Positions 23,173 to 35,550 of a DNA stretch of 64,000 nt are shown here, one piece after another. Position numbers and translations under genes: made by a program. The DNA lies in the NCBI GenBank assembly GCA_018340805.1, contig JACMZG010001870.1, positions 20,732,500 to 20,796,499 on the forward strand, read 5' to 3'. The DNA comes from Microvelia longipes (taxonomy: Eukaryota > Arthropoda > Insecta > Hemiptera > Veliidae). How positions within the stretch are numbered: the stretch's first letter is position 1; each line of letters starts with the position of its first letter. A model generated the notes under the pieces. That model saw only the letters and a list, made by a program, of their open reading frames with translations, had not been told where the DNA came from and did not search any database.

Positions 23173-23479
23173 AGGACAAAGGCCCGATATTGATTTTAAG
23201 TTAAATAAATTCTACAAATGTAAGATGTAGGTCAATTAGGTTACTTCTAGATTGGCGTAGAATTAACCTAGTGCTACTCCAAATAGATGTTACAACAACC
23301 TACATAAATAGAGATCCCGATGAGGAAGTATTTAAGGATCCTTTTATTGGATTTAGAAGACTAGATGAAGTAGTCCCTGATCCTTAGTCCCTAGATAAAG
23401 GTAGTGCCTAAATCCTTTAAGGATTTAGGAAGACTAGTTAAAGTACATTATTTTTAACAATAGTTATTGGACTGTAAAA
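23173..23479. other. Non-coding; 23-bp palindrome at 23407-23429
   Basis: CCTAAATCCTT at 23407-23417, a single T, then the exact inverse. Repeats of ggatttagaagactag / ggatttaggaagactag at 23348 and 23421 surround it. Confidence 0.6.
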
Positions 23480-23800
23480 AATAAATTTTAGGTAATTAAT
23501 GAGACTTCAGTCTATAGAAGTTTATTTAAATAACATTAATAACAGACGTTTCGCATGGCGAAGCAGGCATCTTCAGTATAACAAATAAAAAAAACCAACA
23601 CCAAAATATTTAGTAAAGCATACCAAAACCAAAGACATCACAAACTTACTACAGTTAAATAAAATAGATTTGAGTACAAGGGAAAAACAAAAAGCAAGTA
23701 AAAAAAACACAAAACTAAAGGTTAATGAACATTTTACATTATTTGTCTCGGATATCGTAGAAAAATATAACAATACCCACAATATGAATGAAAATTAGCA
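23480..23800 (-). repeat. Probable Penelope-like terminal repeat with hammerhead-like core
   Basis: The minus strand ends in a hammerhead-like motif (23540-23580) followed by a short AT-rich end, the position seen in the element at 11271-13021. The 69-codon open frame 23573-23782 on this strand is T-rich and not convincing. Assignment rests on the ribozyme motif alone. Confidence 0.4.
23540..23580 (-). ncRNA. Hammerhead-like motif
   Basis: Minus strand: CTGAAGA (23576-23570), extra T, a 16-nt helix II candidate starting GC and ending GC with interior TG/CA pairs, GAAA (23552-23549), then AC-GTCT-GT as a 2-bp helix III, then T. Core residues are intact; helix I is not convincing. Confidence 0.45.
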
Positions 23801-26800
23801 AGTATAGCCAGCAACTTGGTCTATCTAATAGGGGTGTATAGGAAATATTCACTTGTACTTGCTACAAGTATTGATTTTATACAATCAATATTAGTCATTG
23901 TCTTATCAATAGAATTTAGTTTTTGTTTACCTATTAATCCGTGTATTAACTCTGCAAAAATTTGTTTAGCAACGGTAAAGAGCATTCAGAGTGGTAGATG
24001 AACCATTATGTCGAACCATCAATAATGATGCGAGTTGAATGATGGAACAGTTCCCATTTCTATTTTTTGGACGTTAAATTCCAAGTTCCTTCTTGAACAA
24101 TTGTATAATTGATTAGAGAAGTTGTGGACTAAAACAGCTAATTAAAATAGTGTATAGGCATAATATTAAAACATCCGAAAATAGGCAAATGGACCAAAGA
24201 AATCTCTAACCGAAGTTTAATTGAATACAGAAATAAAACAATAATGTATATGAGAAGAAACATTTATATGGACAAACTAAATAATAATTTTTAATAAAAT
24301 AATTTAGACTGTAACTAATTTTTTTATCACCTAAGCCGTAAATTTTTATAGTCTGGTATAAAAATTGAAATTCATCAGCCAGCTATCATTTTAATACTTT
24401 CTTAACGATAAAAGTCACTTCTTACAGGGAAAGCTAAGTAGTTAATGGATTGCTAAGGAGAGGGGTTTGCTAAATTTGACTACGAGAAAGCTGAGTCCTA
24501 TCTAAATGGGAACAGAAGGAGTCACAAGATAGAAATAACCCCTCTTCACTTCATAACGGAGCAGCGAAGTAATTTACAAAGCAAATTCTATGCAAATGCC
24601 AATTGACTCGGGAGGTTTTTGCGTTTATAGAGTTGCCTCTGCAGAATAATTCTTGGTAATTTCATTGCCGATGAAAACAGTTTTTTTTAATGATGATTTA
24701 TAAGAGACAACATGAAAAGCTTTTAAACAGATTATTGCCAGGGGTAGAAAAGTTTTAATGTAGAACATCTTAAACAAATTAACACTATAAATATTAAACA
24801 ATTTAAACTTTAACTATTACAACTGAAGAGTTAAAGTAATTAGTTTATTGGTGTTAATATTTTAAATTAAATAATTACAGCAGATATGCTCACACTAAGC
24901 ATGTATGTTACGGCTTAAAATTATCAAGAAACACCAGTAATTCCAACTCCTAACTTAAATACCTGCATTTATAAGTCAAAATTAACAAACGCGTACTTAC
25001 CTAAGTTAGGAATAACATAAAAAACTAATAAAATATTATGAGCTGTTTAAAAGCAACAGGATCTAGCAATAAAATGACAAAAACCTGTATCGTAGGCAGA
25101 CAATATTACGCGCTATCAAGTCTGGAAGAAAAGATTTCTAATAAGAAAACTGGTGGCAGAACACAGTCTTAGCGGAGTTAAATAAATAAGATTTTGAGGA
25201 AGGAATGAGAGTTTGAAGAAAGAAAAGAAAGAGAGATAAAAAATAGTAGTTAAGTAGGGCCTATGGTCTTTATGGACTGGAGCACTAAAGTGAGAGTAAT
25301 ACGCATTCTCTTCTTAACTTGGAAAAAATGAAAAAAATTATACATACAAAAAGAATAAAAATTACATAATAAAAAGAAAAATACTTTAGCCTGAGCTATG
25401 TTGTCTATGTGGTATATTTATTTACAAAACTAATATCTGTGAACGCATGTAGGTCACCAGTAATTATTAATTTAATTTAAACATTCAAAAATAAGCATTA
25501 CATAAATATCTCAATTTAAGCATTTAATTTAGATGTAAATAATTGAGGCCCTAATACAGCATTACAGTGTATCAACTAATAATTGTAATAATTAATTATT
25601 AATTAACCTGCGAACGCTTTATTGTCATGAAATTCCGTGGCAATAAACATTATGAATCCGACGTTTTGTTTTCAGTGTAGGAAGCGTCTTGTAGATACAA
25701 TTCTCAACATAACTGACAAGAACAGTGCAGTTTTATAAATAAGTTTTTTTCATCTATGATTTCCTACATCCCTCAAGATGAGGGATCAACAGATTCATTA
25801 TCTACACTTTAGCGGTCACAAAAAATACTTATACTTTAATAATAATTAAAATGTGGACATAGTAGAAAACTTTAGTTTTTGAACACAAAATAAATGAAAA
25901 TGATTGGTAATAAAATAACAAATTTATTCAAAAGCCTCTAGAATAAAAGTTTCTGATGCATGCTATAAATTAACTTTGCAAGTTAACTTACGAAATAAAA
26001 TCAGTAGTTGGATGAAGACCTAAGTCAATAAATTAGTTAATTAATGGGTCCAAAAATATTGTTTAAGAAAATTTAAAGGATTTTAACATTATAATTGATA
26101 ATGAATGAATGGGAAGGCCACTATAAAAAAACACAAAAAGTTCTAGAAACGGAAACTCCCCAATGTAAGCTTTGCAATCTACAGTAATATACTCTGAATC
26201 GTGCCTTATCGTGTTCATACACCAGTGAAACAGTATTGCACCTCGTTCTCTAAACCGAAAATTTGGACCAAACGACAGTAAACAACCTGATAACAATTTC
26301 ACTATTACTAACTAAAAATACATAAAATTATTTTAGAACGCATGTTTTCTATAGAGCTAAAAAATGTATAATATTTAAAAGGGTGGCGGGCCAGACCAAC
26401 ATGTTACGTTGCTTAGCTTTTTTTTTGCCATAACAGGCGGTTGTTAACTAAGAAAGAAATGTTCTCAGTAAATTTATTGACAGCGATAAAATATTATACT
26501 AACGCTCTACAAAATACTGTAGATTACAATTGAAGATTAGTATTTACTTTTTTCGAAAAAGTTGATTCATTTTAAAGATTAAATTAACATTGTAGATTAT
26601 ATCAAAATTGAATATATTTTGAATATTTTGGGACATCCAATCATGTAATTAACAAAAACATTACCACGGAAGAGAGGAGTAAATAGAATAGCGCCCTTAA
26701 GGATAAAAGGCTTACCTAATCAAGCAGATAAAAATAAAATTCTTGTGTAGAGGTTCGAATGTCAGGCACATTTTCTTTATAATCTTTTTTTCTTGCTTTC

Positions 26801-26960
26801 AATCCAACTTTCACTTAAAATTTCGGTTTATATTTTATACCTCAAACAGTTTATATTTTTTAAACTTATTCATTTTTTTTATAATTTTTGAAAGGAAATG
26901 CAGAAATTATCATTTGAGCAACATTTATCATTTGGCAACATTTTTCACTCACATTTAAAG
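23801..26960. other. AT-rich non-coding DNA
   Basis: No recognisable repeat. A 79-codon minus-strand frame at 26063-26302 has near-random composition. A 61-codon plus frame at 23816-24001 is also unconvincing. Confidence 0.4.
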
Positions 26961-27122
26961 CTCAAGTATTATTGCTATGAAATAAGTAGTCATGCTAGTA
27001 CTCAGGCTATGAGACTTAAACCAAACTCTCAAAGAGTGCTTGAAAAAATTGACATCAAGCCTGGGGAATACGCTCTTATGGAAACGAGATCTGGCTCGAC
27101 ATTTTTCTGTGAGGTTCGTCTG
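26961..27122 (+). CDS. Possible isolated internal exon, unknown protein
   Basis: An open stretch of about 54 codons with more balanced composition than its surroundings. It starts just after an acceptor-like pyrimidine-rich sequence ending tttaaag at 26961 and runs to a donor-like GTAAGA at 27123-27128, one base before an in-frame TAA. The translation includes SSHASTQAMRLKPNSQRVLE and KPGEYALMETRSGSTFFCEV, an even mix of charged and polar residues unlike the Phe/Leu/Ile/Tyr-rich chance frames elsewhere. I do not recognise the family. No partner exon was identified, so this could also be a transposon fragment. Exon ends are inferred from splice-site likeness only. Confidence 0.3.
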
Positions 27123-27734
27123 TAAGATTACCAAGGTTTAATTGGTTTTTGCGTTAACTTTTTGTGGTCTTGTCAACCCCGAACCAGCGAAAAATTTTAG
27201 CGCGCATTTTGTAGACTCAAAAAATTATTTAGATGAAATTGAGCTCTAGTGGAGTCGTTCATTATAGGTAAAAGAAAAGTCTCCACAAAAAATTATTTTT
27301 GTGGAGAGACTCTTTTCTTTCACCCATCAAAGAATTATGACAAAATGCAAACCAGGTTTATGACGTAAACACAATTAAGAATATGGATCCTTTGATCAGT
27401 AAGGTTAATTTTTGTATAAAATTTAATTAAAAGTTTGTTTCTCAGTGCTTACAAATAAATATACTGGGCGGAACATTGCAGAAGCACTATCATTAAACTC
27501 TGAAAAATATGGGGAGAAACATGGTCATAAACTTACGAAAATGGTCCATAGCCCCTGTAAGTTAACGTGTGTGAGTTAAAATTTACCAATTTTTTAGAAA
27601 TTACTACAGAACTGTAATTTTGTTACCACTTTTAGTGACTTAAAAAATTTAAATTAAGGCCAAACATAATATTGACTGTTAAGGAAACTCTATTTAAGCC
27701 AAAGAAATGTAGTACTAATAATACCATTTTATGG
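27123..27734. other. Non-coding; imperfect hairpin at 27268-27318
   Basis: Around 27262-27318 aaagaaaagtctccacaaaa pairs with ttttgtggagagactctttt plus ctttc, with a 2-base bulge and a short AT loop. Otherwise unremarkable. Confidence 0.6.
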
Positions 27735-28125
27735 TAATTTTTCAGCAAGCTATTGTTTGACATACATTATAGATATATGGTCAATACAACAATTATGTTC
27801 TGTTGTCAATTGTTTGTATCTATATTATTTAGTATTTTATTATTTTCTGTTGTCAATTGTTTTGCTTATGAATTTATCTATATAATATAGTATTCTAAGT
27901 AAAATGTCCGCTGCGATATGAAGCATGACTTTGTTTATCACAATTTACAACTGTATTACTATCACAATTTACTGGTATTTTTCAACAAGCTATTATGTGA
28001 CATACTTTATAGACTTATGTTCAATACAACAATTTTTCTGCTGTCAATTGTGTTGGTTACGCATTTATTTATTTTATTAATGTTATTATGTATTTTGTGT
28101 AAAATGTCTACTGCAAACTGTCTAG
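27735..28125 (+). repeat. Diverged tandem duplication, ~241-bp period
   Basis: caagctattgtttgacatac at about 27745 and caagctattatgtgacatac at about 27986 begin parallel stretches that continue tatagatatatggtcaatac / tatagacttatgttcaatac, then a shared ctgtcaattgt. A further ctgttgtcaattgtttt is at 27847. Open frame 27918-28160 is incidental. Confidence 0.8.
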
Positions 28126-28295
28126 CATGGTTTTGTTTATGTAATGGGGTTTCTTTATGACGAGTTCGATGTCTATTACAAATCTATTTCAAAGGAAATT
28201 CGCTAAAAACCAACAACATTTTGGTTTTAGATATTTTTAAAAACAGTCAAATAAAATGTTCAAAAGAAGGATTTTTAAACTTTTTGACTAGCTGA
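28126..28295. other. AT-rich spacer
   Basis: No recognisable feature. Confidence 0.4.
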
Positions 28296-28690
28296 CTATC
28301 AAAAAGGTCAACAGAAAAAGTAAACAGTAAGTCTCGGTAATATAAGTGACTCTCAAATAGGCAAAATAAGTGACTATCAAATAGGTCAACAAAAAAAGTA
28401 AACAGTAAGTCTCGGTAATATAAGTGACTATCAAATAGGTAAACAGAAAAACTAAAAAAGTAAGTCTCGGTAATATAAGTGACTATCATTTAGGACAACA
28501 AAAAAGGAAACAGTAAGTCTCGGTAATATAAGTGACTACCAAATAGGCAATATAAGTGACTATCAAATAGGTAAACAGAAAAGTAACCAGTAAGTCTCGG
28601 TATTATAAGTGACTATTAAATAGTTAATATAAGTGACTATCAAATAGGTCAACAAAAAGGAAACAGTAAATCTTCGGTAATATAAGTCCC
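28296..28690. repeat. Compound minisatellite, 53/77-bp units
   Basis: Six copies of gtaagtctcggtaatataag spaced about 79, 54, 53, 77 and 76 bases. The long units carry an extra ~24-bp piece (tataagtgactatcaaatag). The open frame on the minus strand simply translates the repeat (DSHLYYRDLLFT periodically). Confidence 0.93.
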
Positions 28691-31600
28691 ATTTTAATGC
28701 ATAGGCTAAGATGTAAAAAAGTACTTACAAAGCAACTTAAAAAAGCTTATTTCAGACCTTTCATACGCTTTTATAGCTAATAGCATGTGTTATATGCTAT
28801 TTATAAAAATTAATTTTAACTTTTAAATGACTTTTAAATCAATTTTAAAATATTGTTCATTTCCTAGTTACGTAGTCTATAATTTTCAAAGTTTACAGTT
28901 CTGGCCATAAAGCGTTACAGAGAAAAGTTTTAATAATCTCCACAACTACTATTTAAAGTTCACTTTTTAAATTTTAGATGATAAAAATACTTCATAAAAC
29001 TTGTTTCTCTAAAGCAAAAAATTCATTTTTATCTTTAAAATTGGAAACGTGTCTTTCGGGTCTTCTTTTAAAGTTTTTGATGAATTTTTAAAACTTATTC
29101 AAAAAGCATTAAATTTTATCAAATATATTACAATACTTTTACAAAATACTTACAAAGATAAAAGTAAAAGACGTTTAAAAATAAGTTTTTACAAAAAAAT
29201 ATAATAAAATTGTTCCAGAGTAAAAAATTGCCTACTATTTTTCTCTTCTTTACATTTTTTTATGAAGCTAAGCTTTGTTGGGGTCATTTTATTTCCAAGC
29301 CCAAGTTAAAAAGTCTTTTACTTCATGGGATAAGATACAATTTAAGGAGTTTAGTATAAACGCTCTATTCCGTACTAAAGTAAAACATAATAACATGCAG
29401 ATCTAAAATTATTTCAATAACGGTTAAATAAATAAATAATTTATTTGCACTTATATAATAATAAAATTAAATCTACACAATAAGTGAAATTTTCGTGCTA
29501 AGTCAGCGCTAAGCCGTTTGCGTAAGTTAATAGCGGTTAACTTAAAATTTTAAAAAACATTTAACACAAAAACACTTCATTTGTGTTTAATCGTTTTTTC
29601 GAGTACCACCACTAATTGACACCCGACACTAAAAGCAGTAAAATAATAGAATAAGAATACATTTATAACTAAAAAAATAGCTTAGATAATAACATAATGA
29701 AAAAGAAATAACATAATGCTTTTATACTACTAACTACTAGTATAATGCTGTGCTTTTATACTAATTTAATATTAAGGCCAATATTATTTTGGCTTAATTT
29801 TCACGAAAACAAAAATATCAGAGTAGATTAGAGAAGTTGGTATCGTCTATGGCTGAATTTTAAGATCATCACACCTGATTTAGCACATTAACAATACGAA
29901 AGAACAGCGAAAATTTGGTGACGGTAACGCTGTAAATCCTAAATAGCATAGATAATCTTTCAAACACAAACAACATAAATGTATTCATAATGCACTAATT
30001 ACAGTATATGTAGTTTCATTAATCGACCTTTTTACATTTAAAATGAGCATATTAAAAAAGAAAAATATTTCCACAAAATAAATAATAAGACAAAGCAGTG
30101 TAAAATATAAAGATCATTCTGAAGCCTAAGCCATAACACACAGCTATTTGTGTCGTATTTAAAATACTAAGTCGTGTTTTATCAATGATAGAAAACGACT
30201 CAAACTGTTAACTCGAAAAATCCAGTGAGACATAGGAGTACTTCCAATATTCTAAATTAAAAATACCCTAGTTAGCAGATAACTAAAATTTGTGTTTAGA
30301 AAGGAACTTATGTATAATAATTATTTTTGTTTTCATCAGTTGTCAGAAAAATGGCAGTGAGGGAAAAAATTCTATTGGTTTATTCTGAACTCACATCTTA
30401 CAGAGATCATCATAAACGAATAGAATGCCTTTTTTCATACATGTTTGAATCCCTGTCATGACAAGTGATCAAACCCAAAAGTAATAATAAAGATACATTG
30501 ACAAAAGTACATAACGTTTTTTTTTTATTTTATACATCTATTTATAAAAGGTGACTTCTGAGATCGAGGGCAATGAAGTTTTAAAATGTATGCACTAATC
30601 TTTGATATCATGGAGTTCGTATAAAGGTTACGCTCTCAGGTTTTACAAACAAATGAACTGAAAGCGTGAACTTAACAAATTTAAAAAAAAATAGTTGCTA
30701 ATAGCGTACAAGTTGCTACAAGCACCAAAGGTGGTTACTGCAGGGGAAACCCCGGTGAGCCATAATTCTCTTAATAAGTATTTTAATTGAGCACTAAAAT
30801 AAAATAACATAAGCACAGAAGCGTAAAGAAAAAAATGAACCTGGTTATATTTTAGTGTTTGGACCTCTAGACAGGCACGAAAGGAAAGTTTTCCTCTTTT
30901 TTTCTAGATAACCCATAAAACAAGCTTTAAACATCCTATCTCCAGTCTTTAAAAAATCCAATATCAAATACAGTATGCTTAGCGAATTTATGAGTAAGTG
31001 TAATGATGTGTAAGTGTATATAATGATAATATCAGATTACTAATTGTATTATTTAAATAAAGATTGAACAAAAAATCTAACCAATTTACACAAGTACCTC
31101 CCGAAATTTAATCAAAAAAGTATAATACTTTCAGTACTCACTAGGTTAGCATTAGTCCTGAATTTGGGTTTTGTCCATCTTATTTATGAATGTGATTCCT
31201 TAAGTTAATGACCAAGTCTGATGGCCAAGACCTATTAAACCAGGTATTACAAAAAAAATTCTTCTATACTGAGCCTTGAGAAATTGTTGTTGGAAGATTA
31301 ATTTACTTCAACCGATGCAGTCATCGGTTTATGCCACACTATAATATATAGCACTAACTATAACAAGTAAATATTAAGGAGTAAAAACATAAACCTCATT
31401 TTCTAATGAAAATTCGCTAAAAAAGACAATTTTTAGATTAGGAGAATTAATAGGAGAAACATTTAAGAGGAATCGAGATTATTATGGGCTGGATGATACA
31501 AAGAGTATCTGGATGAAACAATAAAAAGAGTATGCGGGATATTCAGTTAGGTTAAATTGTTGTTATTATGAAATACAATTAAATTCACTATAGAAATAAA

Positions 31601-32047
31601 AGTAAAGAATGAGTAATTAACTAAAAATGCTCATTCTCATATTTATTCTAAAGAAATTCGCTCGAAAAATAAACTTTTTTAATAACAAAAGCGACACTAA
31701 ACGTGGTTGTTGGGATGTAAAAGTATAAAAAAGCATTTTTATTAGTACAGCCCTCGCAAGGGTAAGGACAGGAACCAAAATCTAAAAACAACCCATGGTT
31801 TCAATTTTTTTCAGCTAGCTTCCTTAAAAATAAAATGAAATACGAGGGTTAAACATAAAATATATTTGGAATTATTTAATAGAATAAAGATTTATTTTAT
31901 AGAGTTCCTTTACACAGCGTTTGTTTTAATTTATAAAAATAAATATTTGATTTAGTTGGGAAATGTGACTTGCATTTTTGTTTTTCATTTCACTTTGTTA
32001 ATTTAATAAATACATTGATCATTTTTAGGGAGCACTTAAATAAATAA
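28691..32047. other. AT-rich non-coding DNA
   Basis: 3.3 kb without a convincing open frame or repeat. Confidence 0.4.
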
Positions 32048-32422
32048 ATTGGGTACAGCGTGCCTCGAAACATTTCCTCACCTCATCTACGCCACTAGGT
32101 AAACCACGAAAATGAAAATTACCTAATATATACTAGTATATATATCTTCGGACTTGCTTTGCTTTTCCTACAGTAAAAATCTTAGTTTTATTTACAGCGG
32201 TGACCCATCCACGTACTGACTTTGCTCGATACTGCTCAAAACTATAGATCCGATAAACTCTATACCTATACTAGTCATATTAAAAAAATCTTTGTAAACT
32301 TGATTATTGCATAAATATAAAAAAGAAAGATAAAGATACACACGTGCCAAATTTCAACTCGAAATTAGATGATATTTAATTTTTAATTATTGAAAAAATG
32401 AAATTATGCTGATAATAAGATA
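32048..32422 (-). repeat. Repeat family A, 3' half with 5S-rRNA-like block
   Basis: Minus-strand order: ttatcagcataatttc, gagttgaaatttggcac; the 5S-like block at 32196-32256 (gagcagtatcgagcaaagtc, agtacgtggatgggtcaccg); and the tail caaagcaagtccga ... ctgtaccca. The 5S box C-like part (agtacgtggatgggt) is very well kept. Confidence 0.82.
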
Positions 32423-32804
32423 GATTTGTGAGATGGATCCAAATGTATAAGTAAAAAAACGTGTATTGTTGACATAAGGTTATATGTTTCAATCGATAAA
32501 ATCAGAAGGAATGCTTATAATACAATCAAATTTGTAAATGTGTTTTCTATATAAAATAGTATACGTGTATCAATTTTTAGCTTAATCACAAAATATTCTG
32601 GGCTCTGTGATTTTTAAAAATTTGTCGAGTCATTATAGTGAGCTAATCAGGTCATAATACACATTTCATAAACAAGGGGGTTCTGGACATTGATAAGGTT
32701 GATATTAGCATTGGGTTCCAATCAGTAACGAGAAAGCTTCCGAAAGTTAATTAAAAGTTACTGCCCTAGGTGTATAAGGTAGGTGTATAAAAAAGTATAG
32801 TGTT
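32423..32804. other. AT-rich non-coding DNA
   Basis: No recognisable feature. Confidence 0.4.
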
Positions 32805-33335
32805 CACTCTAAAAATCTGAAAGCCAGATCATCATAATCATCCGTTTCAGATTTATGATGATCTAAGTTGCTTTCATCATGATGTGTTCATTCTAGAAAT
32901 TTGAAACTAAGCAAAAAAAAATATATATATATATATACTACTAAAAAGTCCAGTTGTGCTGCATCATTTATACCATATGTGTTCAGGTGTTTTAAAACGA
33001 TTCAGATGTTTTAAAGGCCTCCTAAGTGCTTTTCACAAAGTTGTCTGACTACATGACAACTGACAACATATATATGAGTATGTGTGTGTGTGTGTTATCG
33101 TAGTATCTCCCAGTGTATTTATGTTAGAGAGTTGAAACTTGCTACAAAAATCAATTTATAGGTGTAGTTTTGCTATTCGAAAAATATTTTTTAGACGTCA
33201 TTAACCCGCAATAATGACTCAAAAAAATTTTAAAGAATCATAAATCGCGGAAAAATAGAGATTTGGCACGCATGTAGTCATGTATAAGACTAACATATGT
33301 GCTAAGTTCATCTTATTATCAGCATTATTATTATT

Positions 33336-33337
<2 letters not shown>
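32805..33337 (+). repeat. Repeat family A, 5'-part copy
   Basis: Plus-strand markers are ataatcatccgtttcagatt, ggcctcctaagtgcttttca, a TG run, cccagtgtatttatgttaga, gagttgaaacttgctacaaa, acgtcattaacccgcaataa, tttggcacgcatgtag and ttcatcttattatcagcatt. It ends against a (TA)n tract. Confidence 0.88.
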
Positions 33338-33405
<68 letters not shown>

Positions 33406-33412
33406 TATTCAT
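33338..33412. repeat. (TA)n microsatellite
   Basis: A TA tract abutting the family A copy. Confidence 0.97.
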
Positions 33413-34268
33413 TCAAGGATTTTTCTCTTTTAAAAACCCCACCCTCTCCTTAACGAGGGTTAAGGGGACACCGACCTCATAAGCTTAATTTTTGAAAATT
33501 TGCTAAAAAGATTTTTGCTGATTCGCTACTTACAAGATTCATCCTAGTAAGTATTTTATTTTGAGTTATTGAAAAATATTAATTACCATCATAAGGAAAA
33601 CTTTAAAGGTTATAACCGTTATTTTTATTTCTTGTTTTAATAAGGCTATTCCATACACGAAGTATTAAAAAATCTATTTAATCTATTTTAATACTTTATG
33701 ACATATAATGCAGGCTTTAGGAAAACCAAAAGCACTGAATGGGATCCAAACTAATTTATTATATTTTGACCACACAACCCACATAATATTTTGACTTTCA
33801 TAGCCTCTTAATATCAAGTAAAGGCCACTCTCAACTAAAATTAGTGTTAATGAATTATGCTTTAGAAGTTCAAAGTATTTAGCAACGACACTCGCTATTG
33901 TTTTACTTTTGCATTATATCGCCACAAAAATAGCAATGAATGAAATTAAAATAAATTAAACATGAAGTTTGCTTTATTTTACTTTCCATTTGCTCTTAGA
34001 ACCGAAAAAAATAATCTCAGGATCCATTTACTTCTACCCTTGGCAAAGCCTAAAGAATCTTGATATATTAGAGAAATTACCCAGCTATATTGTCTCTATT
34101 ATGGATAAAATGCATTGGAAATTTGCAAGGTCCCATTTAGTGCCCTAAAACCTAAATTAATTAAATATTAATATTACATATTTTAACATTATATAAATTA
34201 AAATATTTCTATTTTATGTCCTTTTGCAAATTATATATTTGACTAGAAAGAATTGCAAACAAATTAGA
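33413..34268. other. Downstream flank of the pacifastin gene
   Basis: AT-rich. The minus-strand AATAAA nearest to the stop that I noted is at 33978-33973, about 290 bases downstream, and could serve as the polyadenylation signal. No further cysteine-rich exon was seen. Confidence 0.35.
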
Positions 34269-34441
34269 TCATTTTTCTAAAATACGAAATATAGCGATGA
34301 TAGGTGTTTGATTATTAGGCTTCAAAGTTGTAGGAACAGGCTGACACCACATTTTACCACAGACTCGGTTGGGTTTACCATTAGCGTTACAGGTGCATAG
34401 ATTACAATCGATCCATATCAATTCTCCAGGAAGACAGTTAT
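34269..34441 (-). CDS. Pacifastin-type protease inhibitor precursor, exon 2
   Basis: Encodes residues 34-90 of a 90-residue secreted precursor and its TGA stop. The complete pacifastin pattern is visible: C36, C46, C49, C51, C61 and C66, in the order C-x9-C-N-x-C-x-C-x3-G-x5-C-x4-C, with CNLCTC in the middle. In the family these form disulfides 1-4, 2-6 and 3-5, and the reactive bond lies between the fifth and sixth Cys. By that alignment P1 is Lys63 and P1' Met64, suggesting a trypsin-like target; the usual Thr at P2 is Gly62. A 24-residue Pro/Thr/Asn-containing tail follows the domain. The 3' splice site is a pyrimidine-rich run ending AG at 34443-34442. The single domain is short for a family that often has several. 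Function is inferred from the motif; the target protease is unknown. Confidence 0.85.
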
Positions 34442-35398
34442 CTGTAAACAAGTTAAACTCGTCTTAGAAATAAATTTAATCGTTGCGAAGTAAGAATAAA
34501 CTTTCTATTAGTTAAATTGACAACTATATCAATTTTAAGTTAAAAGTGCCTTTCTAATAAAATTTAATCAAAGGAGCCTTCATTTTCAGCATAGGCCCTT
34601 TTTACACTTCGACACTTCATCTTTTAAACATCTTATTTCAATTAAACATTACAAGATGCTTTTAAGGAGGTTTTTAACGTATAAAGCTATTAAAAAGCAT
34701 CAGCCCCGATTCGAAAGTGTAAAGTAAAAATTAATTTTAAAACTTTTCTCAACATGCTAAAATAAGTTGTCAAAGAAAAGTCTGAGTTCAGATACAAACA
34801 TGAAAACCATTAACCGAGAACTTTTTTTTATATTAAATTAACTACAAAGAGAATTAACTGTTTCTTACTCCTAACATAAAATTAAATTAGAATTTAAAAC
34901 GATCGCAGTGCGCTGCTTAACATATAGAAAGGCCTTTATTCTAATTTTATGGTTCTTGGTTTCTTTTTATTATTAAAATTATACCAACTCTTAAAAGCAT
35001 AAAAAGCTTTAACAAGAGAAAAATAGGCTGCATAGAGTAAAATAAAAATAAGGGATTTCAAATTATTCAACGAATTCTGTTAAGCAGTACTATTTGAAAG
35101 TAAATGCAGGACTTAGAAAATAAAAACGAACCCACGCAAAATTATTGAGTCAGATGGTTTAAGTCAATTACTTAATAATTCGGATGTATTTTACTGGTGA
35201 TATTGCATAATAATCATTAATGTTAACGTATTAAATTGGTTAACCAAGTAGGTAAATAAAATAATATCAATGAAAAAAAATCATAAGCAATAATGACACA
35301 TAGAAAAATCAATCTAATTTTTTCACATAACAAAATTATTAAGTAAAAAGTTATCTAGTTAAATAAATTAAATAAGTAAAATAAAGGGAAATACTTAC
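34442..35398 (-). other. Phase-1 intron of the pacifastin gene
   Basis: 957 bases, starting GTAAGT at 35398 and ending AG at 34442. The split codon is G|AT (Asp34). AT-rich inside, with no open frame or recognisable repeat. Confidence 0.75.
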
Positions 35399-35498
35399 CA
35401 TCTAAAGTAAGTTGTTTCAATTTTGGTGGCTTAGCGAAAGCAAATAAAAAGCACACAGCAGCAATCAAACATATTAGAAATAAATCCAATTTCTTCAT
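35399..35498 (-). CDS. Pacifastin-type protease inhibitor precursor, exon 1 (signal peptide)
   Basis: Encodes residues 1-33 and the first base of codon 34. The start ATG at 35498-35496 gives Met-Lys-Lys, then a hydrophobic core LFLICLIAAVCFLFAFA, then charged mature sequence KPPKLKQLTLD: a textbook secretory signal with likely cleavage after Ala22. The exon ends in a strong donor G|GTAAGT. Joined to exon 2 the frame is continuous (273 coding bases including the stop). The exon is too short to stand out as an open frame and was found by looking upstream of the cysteine domain. The two-exon layout, with signal on one exon and domain on the next at a phase-1 boundary, is typical for small secreted inhibitors. 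No second ATG competes nearby. Confidence 0.8.
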
Positions 35499-35550
35499 AA
35501 TTTAACGACTTTCAAACGTAATAAAGTGAAAATTTTAACGAAACTGAGAG
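35490..35550 (-). promoter_or_regulatory. Candidate core promoter (initiator) of the pacifastin gene
   Basis: On the minus strand TCAGTT at 35547-35542 matches the arthropod initiator consensus and would give a 5' UTR of about 47 bases. About 28 bases downstream CGTTT partly fits the downstream promoter element. No clear TATA box stands out from the AT-rich background. Confidence 0.3.

Noticed and set aside
28296..28690. CRISPR-like array
   Set aside because: Spacers are themselves repeated parts of the unit, unit length varies, and the context is eukaryotic; it is a minisatellite.
33413..34268. Further pacifastin domains downstream of the gene
   Set aside because: No second C-x9-C-N-x-C-x-C pattern was seen on the minus strand before or after the stop.
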